11,055 bases of DNA from Rhodobiaceae bacterium UBA6963 (GTDB taxonomy: Bacteria > Pseudomonadota > Alphaproteobacteria > RS24): the NCBI GenBank assembly GCA_002450335.1, contig DJZB01000010.1, positions 1 through 11,055 of the forward strand, read 5' to 3'. The stretch's first letter is position 1. The number at the start of each line of letters is the position of its first letter. Under the pieces are notes generated by a model that saw only the letters and a program-made list of their open reading frames with translations, was not told the origin of the DNA and searched no databases. This document shows positions 1-7,016 of the stretch, in pieces. Made by a program: the position numbers and the translations under genes.

Positions 1-1074
1 AGGCGCGAAGTTCGGGAATACATTGTAAACAATCGCATCAAGAAGTTCAGCATCCGTCGCATCACTATGGTCATGACCAAAAATTTCAGTGTAATATTCT
101 CTGAAATTAGATCCCAAAGCACGACGCGCTGAAACGCCCTCAGGCACTTCAATTTTAAACGGGTCACTGTCTGGATCATAGTTTTCGGCTGAACGGCCAT
201 TATATTTTACGAACTCATCAACAATCCACTGCTGTTTTTTATCCGTCGGGTCAATATGAGGTGAGATAACGCCAAAGGGCACAAGATTGACATTCACATT
301 GTCTCCCCAGAACCAATAGGCGCTGTTTTCGTCACCCGTAAACGGCAAAATCTGTGGGTGGGTGACCAGCGTGTGCCAAGCTTCCATAAAGGCTTCAGCC
401 GTTACCTTCCAATTGGCTGGAACTACTTTGCCAACCCATAAAACGGTTGCACATTCTTCATGTCGCCAGCGCTTAAAATGCTCCGGCAAAGGTGCCAAGA
501 ACTCTTCCAGTGTGGGGCCACCCGGATTTTCTTTGATAAAAATATAGCCGCCCCAGCGTCCAACTTCAGCCTCCGGCAGTTTCATTTTTTCATCAGTCAA
601 ATGACCAAAATCCCAACGATTTGGAATCTCATTCAAGCTACCGTCTTTATTCCATGTGTAGCCATGGAAAGGGCACTGGAATTTATCGGCACAACCATCT
701 TCTGTTCTAAGCTTACGGCCTCGGTGCAAACAGACATTGTGAAAAGCCCTGACACCACCATCATCCTGACGGACAATCAAGAATGTGCGGTCTGCATTAT
801 CAAAGACCACATAATCACCCGGCTCCAGCAAATCTTCTTCCCTCGCAGCGAACTGCCAGATGTTTGGCCACATTTTTTCTTTTTCGAGATTTTCAAACTC
901 GACAGATGTATAGCGGCTTGCTGGAATGGGGTCTGACCCCAGATATTCATAACTTGGCTCTTTCAGGAAATCTGGAACGGGACGTGCGTCCTCTTCCATC
1001 AAATCAACCCAGTTGACTCCCTTAGCTTGTCTTGTCAGATCCTCGTCTGACGGATGTGAAGTTTTCTCCGACAT
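1..1074 (-). CDS. Rieske non-heme iron oxygenase, alpha subunit (partial, C-terminus beyond window)
   Basis: Likely oxygenase component of a ring-hydroxylating or demethylating Rieske system, cytoplasmic, using electrons from a ferredoxin/reductase not seen here. I translated this open frame from the minus strand; it is open to base 1, so the gene is cut by the window edge after about 358 codons. Counting from the upstream ATG, the [2Fe-2S] Rieske motif is C116-x-H118 and C135-x2-H138 (CLHRG ... CPFHGYTW). The catalytic iron site is in NWKVTAEAFMEAWHTLVTH, with H235 and H240 as ligands and E232 where many relatives carry the bridging Asp. The third (carboxylate) iron ligand would lie beyond the edge. 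Two adjacent ATGs exist (1075-1077 and 1072-1074). I chose the second because it sits 5 nt from the AGGGGG ribosome site and matches the spacing of the divergent gene at 1241. It is distinct from the second Rieske gene at 5655-7016. The substrate is unknown. Confidence 0.93.
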   Translation of the reverse strand, partial: MSEKTSHPSDEDLTRQAKGVNWVDLMEEDARPVPDFLKEPSYEYLGSDPIPASRYTSVEFENLEKEKMWPNIWQFAAREEDLLEPGDYVVFDNADRTFLIVRQDDGGVRAFHNVCLHRGRKLRTEDGCADKFQCPFHGYTWNKDGSLNEIPNRWDFGHLTDEKMKLPEAEVGRWGGYIFIKENPGGPTLEEFLAPLPEHFKRWRHEECATVLWVGKVVPANWKVTAEAFMEAWHTLVTHPQILPFTGDENSAYWFWGDNVNVNLVPFGVISPHIDPTDKKQQWIVDEFVKYNGRSAENYDPDSDPFKIEVPEGVSARRALGSNFREYYTEIFGHDHSDATDAELLDAIVYNVFPNFAP

Positions 1075-1106
1075 CATATCCCCCTGAATATTTCGTTTGA
1101 CGCGTT

Positions 1107-1120
1107 GCGGAATATTCCGC
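1107..1120. promoter_or_regulatory. perfect 14-bp palindrome, candidate operator
   Basis: GCGGAATATTCCGC reads the same on both strands. It overlaps the proposed -35 (1105-1110) and lies inside the -35/-10 spacer for the SDR operon, a typical place for a repressor site. A related box, GAATATTTCG at 1086-1095, differs at one of ten positions from GAATATTCCG at 1110-1119 and starts 24 bp away, right beside the Rieske ribosome site. The symmetry is seen directly; binding by a TetR-, MarR- or GntR-type regulator is inference. Confidence 0.5.
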
Positions 1121-1228
1121 CTTCCTGATAATCATACTGCCTAAAAATAGCAAAACCCACAACCTTAACCAAAGCATAGGTTTAATTTTTGTTCATTAAG
1201 CAGGATAGTTAATCCAGAGAAGATAAAA

Positions 1229-1240
1229 CAGGGGGATATA
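1229..1240 (+). promoter_or_regulatory. ribosome binding site of first SDR, mirrored on the opposite gene
   Basis: CAGGGGGATATA precedes ATG at 1241. The minus-strand Rieske gene carries CAGGGGGATATG before its second ATG (1086 down to 1075), so 11 consecutive bases are shared at the same distance from both starts. This supports 1074 as the Rieske start. The G-run is an acceptable Shine-Dalgarno core. Confidence 0.6.
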
Positions 1241-2020
1241 ATGACACGTCTCGCAAATAAAGTTGCCGTCATTACGGGCGGTACGTCAGGCATTGGCGCC
1301 GGTACAGTTAGAAGATTTGTGCAAGAGGGTGCACAAGTTATTTTTACCGGCTCGAATGAGAGCAAAGCTGAAAAAGTTGTTTCTGAAACTGGTGCAGAAT
1401 TCATCAAGCATCAAGTTCAAGATGCCGCAGGCTGGGAAAGCCTCATGGAACATGTAAGCGCCAAATACGGGCGGCTTGATATTATGTTCGCCAATGCCGG
1501 CACTGAGTCCGGCGATGCAAGCATTGAAGATGTGCCGTTGGAAAACTGGCAAAACCTTCTGGATATTAATCTGACCGGAGTGATGCTCAGTGCCCAGCAT
1601 GCTGTGCGCGCGATGCGTAAAAATCCGGACGGGCCATCCGGGGCGATTATTTTGAACAGCTCAATGAACGCTTATATCCCCATGGGGAATTATGTCACCT
1701 ACTCGACAACCAAAGGCGCGCTCATTGCCATGGCGAAATCTGTGGCCATGCATTGTGCCAATCAAAGTCTCCCCATCCGATGCAATTCCATTCACCCGGG
1801 TGTGGTGGAAACGGAAATGATCAGCGATGTGATTAATGGCGCGCCCGATCCGGCGGCGGCCCGTGCTCAATTTGAAGGCATGGCACCCCTTAAGCGCATG
1901 GCGCATGTCGATGAAGTTGCCGCGTTGGTCACCTATCTTGTTTCAGATGAGGCAGCATTTATTTCAGGCGCAGATTACAAAATCGACGGCGCGACAACTT
2001 CAGGCATGATGGGAGTTTAA
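1241..2020 (+). CDS. short-chain dehydrogenase/reductase (SDR), first of three
   Basis: NAD(P)-dependent oxidoreductase of the classical SDR family, 259 residues, the usual length for a Rossmann-fold single-domain enzyme. Visible motifs: TGGTSGIG cofactor loop at residues 12-19, NAG at 85-87, and catalytic tetrad N110, S141, Y154, K158 (YSTTK). The second beta strand ends VIFTGSN with no Asp at the position that marks NAD+ preference in the two following SDRs, so cofactor preference may differ, possibly NADP(H). NSIHPG near 187-192 resembles alicyclic alcohol dehydrogenases of the cyclopentanol-dehydrogenase type. The start is fixed by the AGGGGG site at 1230-1235. It leads an operon: the next SDR begins 2 nt after its stop. 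The family assignment is firm; the substrate (a secondary alcohol or ketone, possibly made from a Rieske product) is inferred. Confidence 0.95.
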   Translation: MTRLANKVAVITGGTSGIGAGTVRRFVQEGAQVIFTGSNESKAEKVVSETGAEFIKHQVQDAAGWESLMEHVSAKYGRLDIMFANAGTESGDASIEDVPLENWQNLLDINLTGVMLSAQHAVRAMRKNPDGPSGAIILNSSMNAYIPMGNYVTYSTTKGALIAMAKSVAMHCANQSLPIRCNSIHPGVVETEMISDVINGAPDPAAARAQFEGMAPLKRMAHVDEVAALVTYLVSDEAAFISGADYKIDGATTSGMMGV

Positions 2021-2022
2021 TC

Positions 2023-2820
2023 GTGACAAATTATGGTGAACGCGTAGCCCTTGTGACAGGCGGTCTTCGTGGTATCGGTCGCGGTATCGCCGAACGCCTG
2101 CTCGCTGAAGGCATGCAGGTCTATCTCGTCGATATTGAAAGTGATGAAACCGCCGCCGACCTCATGCAGGGCATTGAAGGCCAGGCAACTTATTTGAAAC
2201 TGAACGTCATTGAAGAAACTGAATGGCAGTCAGTTATTGGCGCCATCAAAAGTGCGACCGGACGATTGGATTGCCTTGTCAATAATGCGGGCGTCGACTG
2301 CGTCGGCCCGGTTGAAGAACTGACCTATGAAAGCTGGCGTCGCATAATGTCGGTTAATGTGGATGGTGTTTTCCTTGGTATAAAAACATCTGCCCCGCTC
2401 CTTGCTGAAACCGGCCAAACAACACCCGCAGGTAGTTCGATTATTAACATAAGCTCGGTTATGGGAAAGGTCGGCTATATCGACACCTCAGCCTACAATA
2501 CCAGCAAGGGGGCTGTAACCTTGATGAGTAAAGCTGTCGGTGTTGAGTTTGCAACCAAACGGACGCCCATTAGAGTTAATTCACTTCATCCGGGATTTGT
2601 GCAAACCCCATTACTGGATACGGGGATGAACCGCATGGTTTCAGAAGGGCTAGCAGAAAAGCCAGAAGATCTCAAAGGCATGATTGCACAGGCCACGCCG
2701 ATGGGTCGGATTGCAGAAACTTCAGAAATTGCCTCAGGTGCTTGGTTTCTGGCTTCTGATGATAGCAGTTATATGACGGGGTCTGAATTGGTAATCGATG
2801 GCGGCTGGACCGCACAATAA
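2023..2820 (+). CDS. short-chain dehydrogenase/reductase (SDR), second of three, GTG start
   Basis: Classical SDR of 265 residues. It shows TGGLRGIG at 12-19, D37 at the end of beta-2 (VYLVDIE), which in this family favours NAD+, NNAG at 87-90, and catalytic N112, S145, Y158, K162 (YNTSK). RVNSLHPGF follows the active site and QTP then leads into the substrate lid. The start is GTG at 2023, with GGGAG at 2011-2015 inside the last codons of the first SDR and a 7-nt spacing. Stop and start are separated by only 2 nt, so translation is probably coupled. The loop before the catalytic Ser is longer than in simple SDRs (ETGQTTPAGS), as in both neighbours. The likely role is NAD+-dependent oxidation of a hydroxyl in the same pathway. 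Exact substrate unknown. Confidence 0.95.
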   Translation: MTNYGERVALVTGGLRGIGRGIAERLLAEGMQVYLVDIESDETAADLMQGIEGQATYLKLNVIEETEWQSVIGAIKSATGRLDCLVNNAGVDCVGPVEELTYESWRRIMSVNVDGVFLGIKTSAPLLAETGQTTPAGSSIINISSVMGKVGYIDTSAYNTSKGAVTLMSKAVGVEFATKRTPIRVNSLHPGFVQTPLLDTGMNRMVSEGLAEKPEDLKGMIAQATPMGRIAETSEIASGAWFLASDDSSYMTGSELVIDGGWTAQ

Positions 2821-2871
2821 TGATGAGCCATCAACGCATAATTATTGCCGGACCATAAGAAAGGAAAAACA

Positions 2872-3651
2872 ATGACAATCAATCTAGAAAACACAATTGC
2901 TCTCGTCACAGGCGCTGCGGGCGGCATAGGCCGCGCCGTTTGCACCACCATGACCGAGGCAGGTGCGAAAGTCATAGCGACTGATATTGCCGACAAACCA
3001 GGCGGCCTGGCGGCCGAGGCTTATTATAAGCATGATGTAACCTCACAATACGATTGGCAAAAAATTGCCGATCAGATTGAAACTGATTATGGACAACTTG
3101 ATGCGCTTGTGAATGTTGCCGGGCTATCAATTGTTGTTTCTATTGAGGAAACTAGCCTTGCGGAATGGCAGCGGGTGAACAGCATTAATGTTGAGTCAAT
3201 TCTGCTGTCATTTCATACTATGTTGCCCCTCTTGAAAAAAAGTGGTGAGACCCGAAAAGGCGGGGCTTCAGTGGTGAATTTCTCATCTATTGCCGGACAA
3301 AGAGGCGCGGCTTTTAACGCCGCCTATTGCGCCAGTAAAGGTGCTGTGAAAATTTTCACAAAATGTGCGGCGATAGAATTTGCAGCACTGGGCTACAACA
3401 TTCGAGTGAACTCTATTCATCCGGGAGGTGTCGAGACCCCGATGCTAAAATCTATTATTGAGACCTATATAGATAAAGGGGTGGTGCCGTCCTATGAAGT
3501 CGCAGAAGCCGGAATTATTACGGACCACCCAATCGGAAGGCTCGGCGTCCCGGAAGATATGGGCGGCGGTGTAGTCTATTTATGTTCCGAGTCTGCGGCA
3601 TTTGTGACCGGCGCAGAGCTTAATATTGATGGTGGCTTTACTTCTGTATAA
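2872..3651 (+). CDS. short-chain dehydrogenase/reductase (SDR), third of three
   Basis: Classical SDR, 259 residues from the ATG at 2872. Motifs: TGAAGGIG at 13-20, D38 (VIATDIAD), an NAD+ marker, and catalytic N106, S139, Y152, K156 (YCASK). The usual NNAG is NVAG here (81-84), a tolerated but less common variant. VNSIHPGGVETPM follows, as in cyclopentanol-dehydrogenase-like enzymes. An in-frame TTG at 2845 would add nine residues, but the ATG has AAAGGA just upstream (about 2860-2865) and gives a normal N-terminus, so I prefer it. The gap to the previous SDR is 51 bp and holds no clear signal. The gene sits in the same plus-strand operon and probably oxidises another hydroxyl of the same substrate or a related intermediate. 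Confidence 0.94.
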   Translation: MTINLENTIALVTGAAGGIGRAVCTTMTEAGAKVIATDIADKPGGLAAEAYYKHDVTSQYDWQKIADQIETDYGQLDALVNVAGLSIVVSIEETSLAEWQRVNSINVESILLSFHTMLPLLKKSGETRKGGASVVNFSSIAGQRGAAFNAAYCASKGAVKIFTKCAAIEFAALGYNIRVNSIHPGGVETPMLKSIIETYIDKGVVPSYEVAEAGIITDHPIGRLGVPEDMGGGVVYLCSESAAFVTGAELNIDGGFTSV

Positions 3652-3688
3652 AACTGCCCTCTGAAACTTATAGCGGAAAGATCAATCC

Positions 3689-5095
3689 ATGACGGAAAAA
3701 CCAACGGATCATTTTGACATTATTGTAATCGGCGCCGGCCCCGGAGGTTATGTTGCCGCCATCAGAGCATCACAACTTGGTATGAAAACCGCCATTGTTG
3801 AGAAGGCCGATATGGGCGGCGTCTGCCTGAACTGGGGATGCATCCCGACCAAGGCCATGCTTCGGTCATCAGAAATGTATGCCCATATGCAAAATGCCGA
3901 ACATTACGGGCTTTCCGCAAAACCGGGGTTTGACCTCTCAGCAATTGTTAAACGTTCCCGCGATATAGCCGGCAAACTTTCGGGCGGCATCGACTTTCTT
4001 ATGAAGAAAAACAAAGTCACCGTCATTAAGGCCGCCGCAAGCCTTCATGCATCTGACAGCAACACGCCCTCGGTCACGGCGGGCGATGCCACCTACAGTG
4101 CCGACCATATTATCCTTGCGACTGGGGCTAGAGCACGGACAATCGAAAGTATTGGTGCTGTGCCGGATGGCAAAACCATATGGACCTCACGCGAGGCTAT
4201 GGTGCCGGAAACTTTGCCGAAAAAACTATTGGTCGTCGGCTCAGGCGCAATCGGGCTTGAGTTCGCCAGCTTCTATAATGGGCTTGGCTCAGAGGTCACA
4301 GTCATCGAAGTCATGGATCGCATCCTTTTACAGGAAGATGCAGAAATTGCTGCGCTCGCCCAGAAAAGTTTTGAAAAGCGCGGTGTTAATTTTATGACAT
4401 CTACCGAATTACAAGCTGTCGCGCCTACCAAAAAAGGGGTTGATGCCACCATTACAAAAGATGGGGCATCTCAGACGCTCACCTTTGACAATATCATTTT
4501 AGCGATTGGTGTGGTTGCCAATACAGAAGATATGGGCCTTGAAGAGCTCGGTGTTGAACTTGAAAAAGGCGCCATTAAAACTGACAGCTATGGCGCGACA
4601 AATATTTCAGGCCTGTATGCGATTGGTGATGTAACGGCTCCGCCATGGTTGGCACATAAAGCCTCGCATGAAGCAGTTATTTGTGTGGAAGCAATCGCCG
4701 GCAACTCTCCGCATGCGCTGGATAAAAATAAAATTCCGGCTTGCACTTATTGCACACCGCAAATTGCTTCTATCGGCCTTACAGAGGAAAAAGCTCTCGC
4801 TGAGGGTCATGAAATTCGTATCGGACGCTTTCCGTTTCAGGGAAATGGTAAAGCCCTAGCCATGGGTGAAACAGAAGGGCTTGTGAAAGTCATCTTTTGT
4901 GACGAGACAGGTGAATTGCTTGGCGCGCATTTAATCGGTGCGGAAGTGACTGAACTTATTCAAGGTTTCGCAACTGCCATCGGGCTTGAAACCACAGAAG
5001 AAGAGCTCATGCAAATCGTCTTCCCGCACCCGACTTTGTCAGAAATGATGCATGAGTCTGTGCTGGATGCTTACGACAAAGTTCTGCACCTTTAA
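3689..5095 (+). CDS. lpd: dihydrolipoamide dehydrogenase-type flavoprotein disulfide reductase
   Basis: FAD- and NAD+-dependent enzyme that in its classic role re-oxidises the lipoyl arm of 2-oxoacid dehydrogenase or glycine cleavage complexes. It is full length at 468 residues. In order: FAD-binding GAGPGG at 15-20, redox-active disulfide C46-x4-C51 (GGVCLNWGC) with PTK after it, NAD-binding GSGAIG within VVGSGAIGLEFASFY, the second FAD contact YAIGDV, and the C-terminal dimer domain with HPTLSE, where H447 and E452 form the catalytic base pair. The position two before H447 is Phe rather than the His often seen in HxHPT. The ribosome site GGAAAG (3675-3680) lies 8 nt from the ATG. No E1, E2 or lipoyl protein is present in the window, so its partner is either encoded elsewhere or it has a different electron acceptor in this pathway. 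The family is clear; its role here is inferred. Confidence 0.95.
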   Translation: MTEKPTDHFDIIVIGAGPGGYVAAIRASQLGMKTAIVEKADMGGVCLNWGCIPTKAMLRSSEMYAHMQNAEHYGLSAKPGFDLSAIVKRSRDIAGKLSGGIDFLMKKNKVTVIKAAASLHASDSNTPSVTAGDATYSADHIILATGARARTIESIGAVPDGKTIWTSREAMVPETLPKKLLVVGSGAIGLEFASFYNGLGSEVTVIEVMDRILLQEDAEIAALAQKSFEKRGVNFMTSTELQAVAPTKKGVDATITKDGASQTLTFDNIILAIGVVANTEDMGLEELGVELEKGAIKTDSYGATNISGLYAIGDVTAPPWLAHKASHEAVICVEAIAGNSPHALDKNKIPACTYCTPQIASIGLTEEKALAEGHEIRIGRFPFQGNGKALAMGETEGLVKVIFCDETGELLGAHLIGAEVTELIQGFATAIGLETTEEELMQIVFPHPTLSEMMHESVLDAYDKVLHL

Positions 5096-5114
5096 TAAAG
5101 CCTACTCGTAAATT

Positions 5115-5621
5115 CTAATTCTTATAGAGATAATCGTCAGGCTTGCGCGCTCCTCGCTCAAGCATCGGCTTCATTTCAGGGGAACTCCAATTCTCCGTTG
5201 CGGGGTCATTGCGGTTCCAGTCATAAACGGCCTTGCGATGAGAAAATTTCCATTCATCACCGCGCTTCTCAAACTTGTCAAAATAACGACCGGCGGCAAT
5301 CATATCAATGGCGTCATCGCCTTCACCCATCTGGTGATAGGCAACAAAATAGGTCTCTGCGGTAGCCTTGTTTCCATCCGCCTCGACCAGAATATTCCCA
5401 ATCGTGTGCTGGGTGCCATTCATAGACTTTAATAATGGAATAACCCAAGCGACATAATCTGCCGCCGTTCCGGTGAACAGCCCGTGATCGTCTGTGGCAT
5501 CAGGCCAGAACAATTCGCGCATCAATTCTTCATCAACCCTGTCAATTGATCTGGCAAACAAATAAATCAGATTCTTTAACGTGGCCTCAGTTTGAATAAA
5601 CTCCATATCCAGCGTTTTCAT
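5115..5621 (-). CDS. SnoaL/NTF2-like protein (SnoaL_4-type)
   Basis: A 168-residue alpha+beta cone-fold protein. The N-terminal helix pattern LIYLFARSIDRVDEELMRELF (about 18-38), then PDATDDHG (40-47), GTQHTIGN (69-76) and a C-terminal strand FSHRKAVYDWNR, matches the NTF2-like group that includes scytalone dehydratase and small-ring isomerases. D27, H46 and H72 are the best candidates for acid-base residues. It follows the Rieske gene by 33 bp and has a strong site AGGAGG (5627-5632), 5 nt from ATG. Beta subunits of ring-hydroxylating dioxygenases share the same fold and neighbourhood, so a structural partner role for the Rieske protein is possible. The sequence pattern looks more like the free-standing SnoaL_4 group, which would act as a dehydratase, isomerase or hydrolase on a pathway intermediate. 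It converges on the flavoprotein gene with only 19 bp between stops and no obvious terminator. Confidence 0.85.
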   Translation of the reverse strand: MKTLDMEFIQTEATLKNLIYLFARSIDRVDEELMRELFWPDATDDHGLFTGTAADYVAWVIPLLKSMNGTQHTIGNILVEADGNKATAETYFVAYHQMGEGDDAIDMIAAGRYFDKFEKRGDEWKFSHRKAVYDWNRNDPATENWSSPEMKPMLERGARKPDDYLYKN

Positions 5622-5647
5622 ATTTCCCTCCTGCTTAGCCTGTGAGG

Positions 5648-5666
5648 TTGGGGTTTAGCGCCCCAA
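5648..5666 (-). other. hairpin over the Rieske stop codon, inside the operon
   Basis: TTGGGG (5648-5653) and CCCCAA (5661-5666) can pair with a 7-nt loop that contains the stop codon of the Rieske gene (5655-5657). There is no T-run after it in the direction of transcription, so it is not a standard intrinsic terminator. It could act as an mRNA processing or stability element that lets the Rieske and SnoaL-like parts be expressed at different levels. The pairing is seen; the role is inferred. Confidence 0.4.
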
Positions 5667-7016
5667 ATCACCTTTAATGTAGCGGTCTATATTGTCGTGC
5701 AAAAATTGAACCCGGCGTTCTTGGTTGCACAAAATGGCTTTCTTAAAACCGTGAGACCGCATGCCCTGCTGGACGATAGGTGCAATATCCACATCCTGAT
5801 CAATACCAAAGCTGATGGGCTCCTCTCCCCATTTGAACTGTTTATGCTCAATTTCAGCATCGCGGGTCAGGGTCATATCCATATGTTCCCAGTATAAAGT
5901 GTCCTCACCTTCAGGAAACTTGGCAATGGTCCAATAATCAAAAATGCATTTTTCGGGATCATCCGGATGTGGGCGTGAACGTAAGAGCCAGACATATTCA
6001 CCTTCTGGATAAACACTCAGCGCACAACTCGGGAAAAGGTCATAGAGGAAATTATCTGTAAGTTGAGCATCTGAAAGATGGCTAAAATCTTTTCCCCGCT
6101 CGGCAGACTTATCACGTTTCGTCTGCTGCAGGGCGGGCCGGATTTCTCCATGCTTGTCTTTATACTGCTCAGGGTCAATGTCCCATTTCGTCAACATATG
6201 CGTGATGGAGTCCGGCAATGTATTTTGCGGCTTGAAATTAGGACTGGGGTCGCAACCTAACAATATCATGCGAGAATGCCCGCCATCATAAAGGTCATAT
6301 TGAACAGACTCTTTATTTTCGTTTACCGTTTCCATGAGCTGTGGGTGCAATGTGCGGATGTGATAGCCCTCCTGAAAATTATCAATTACGACTTTCCAGT
6401 TACAAGGTAATTCAACCGTGAAATGCTCAACGCGAAAACCATCATTAAGCTGCCAGCTTTCTAGCTGCTCTTTCATATCACCCAAAAATTCATCAAGGCC
6501 GGGCGCGTCATCATCAAGACAGTACCAGACAAAACCGGCGAATATTTCAGTTCTGAAATCCGCTAGTCGAACATGCTCACAAGGGTCTCTTTCAAAATCA
6601 TCACGATCCTGCGCTTCTATAAGCTCCCCCTCTAAGCCATATTTCCAGCCATGATAAATGCAGGAAAAACTGTCCATCATGCCTTTTTCTTGGAGCACAA
6701 GCTTGGCGCCGCGATGCTGGCAGATATTGTAAAAGCCGTTAACGCCATCCTTACCGCGCACAAAAAGTAGAGGCTCATGCCCTAGATCACATGTAAAGAA
6801 ATCGCCCGGCTCGGCACAATCATCTGCCATGCCGGCAATCATCCAGACCCGACGCCACATATGTGTCCATTCCTGGTCTTTAAATTCCTTGCTGGTATAT
6901 CTGTCGCCCGTAATCTCGACCTTGAGAAGCTCCGGTTCGGCGGCTTTGGTGGTTGTTTTATCGCCCGGATAGGCCTCCGATGGCGTAATGTTACGTTCTT
7001 CCATAGTTAGTGACAT
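5655..7016 (-). CDS. Rieske non-heme iron oxygenase, alpha subunit (complete)
   Basis: Cytoplasmic oxygenase component of 453 residues, within the usual 420-460 range. The Rieske [2Fe-2S] ligands are C99-x-H101 and C119-x2-H122 (CQHRG ... CIYHGWKYG). The mononuclear iron site is in NWKVVIDNFQEGYHIRTLH, with H219 and H224 as ligands and E216 as the likely bridge to the Rieske centre of the next subunit. The C-terminal stretch with DQDVDIAPIVQQGMRS supplies the third, Asp ligand as in other alpha subunits of the group. EGYH-x4-H resembles homomeric alpha-only enzymes, including amine and ether demethylases such as glycine betaine monooxygenase, but the substrate cannot be read from the sequence. 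The start at 7016 has AGGAGG with about 6 nt spacing. It is followed by the SnoaL-like gene in one transcript, while its ferredoxin and reductase are absent from the window. Confidence 0.95.
   Translation of the reverse strand: MSLTMEERNITPSEAYPGDKTTTKAAEPELLKVEITGDRYTSKEFKDQEWTHMWRRVWMIAGMADDCAEPGDFFTCDLGHEPLLFVRGKDGVNGFYNICQHRGAKLVLQEKGMMDSFSCIYHGWKYGLEGELIEAQDRDDFERDPCEHVRLADFRTEIFAGFVWYCLDDDAPGLDEFLGDMKEQLESWQLNDGFRVEHFTVELPCNWKVVIDNFQEGYHIRTLHPQLMETVNENKESVQYDLYDGGHSRMILLGCDPSPNFKPQNTLPDSITHMLTKWDIDPEQYKDKHGEIRPALQQTKRDKSAERGKDFSHLSDAQLTDNFLYDLFPSCALSVYPEGEYVWLLRSRPHPDDPEKCIFDYWTIAKFPEGEDTLYWEHMDMTLTRDAEIEHKQFKWGEEPISFGIDQDVDIAPIVQQGMRSHGFKKAILCNQERRVQFLHDNIDRYIKGDLGR

Larger units (their letters stand above)
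1075..1240. promoter_or_regulatory. divergent promoter region between Rieske gene and SDR operon
   Basis: This 166-bp gap separates two genes read outward. A plausible plus-strand promoter is TTGCGG (1105-1110), 16 bp, then GATAAT (1127-1132), which would leave a leader of about 100 nt before the SDR start. On the minus strand TATGAT at about 1133-1138 could be a -10 for the Rieske gene, but I see no convincing -35. The region also holds the palindrome at 1107-1120, a related box at 1086-1095, and an AACCT/AGGTT inverted pair at 1161-1165 and 1178-1182. Promoter positions are inferred by eye. Confidence 0.45.

Noticed and set aside
460..936. 158-codon open frame on the plus strand
   Set aside because: It lies fully antisense to the Rieske gene, whose frame has clear motifs; the translated product shows no recognisable domain and no ribosome site.
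2845..2871. TTG start that would lengthen the third SDR by nine residues
   Set aside because: No good ribosome site before it, whereas the ATG at 2872 has AAAGGA at proper distance and gives the normal SDR N-terminus.
5090..5100. CTTTAATAAAG as terminator between the flavoprotein and SnoaL-like genes
   Set aside because: Five weak A/T-rich pairs with a one-base loop cannot form a hairpin terminator.
5115..5621. Calling the small protein a true dioxygenase beta subunit
   Set aside because: Fold and neighbourhood fit, but the motifs (AR-x-ID-xxD, QHTIGN, DWNR) look like the SnoaL_4 group; kept only as an alternative.
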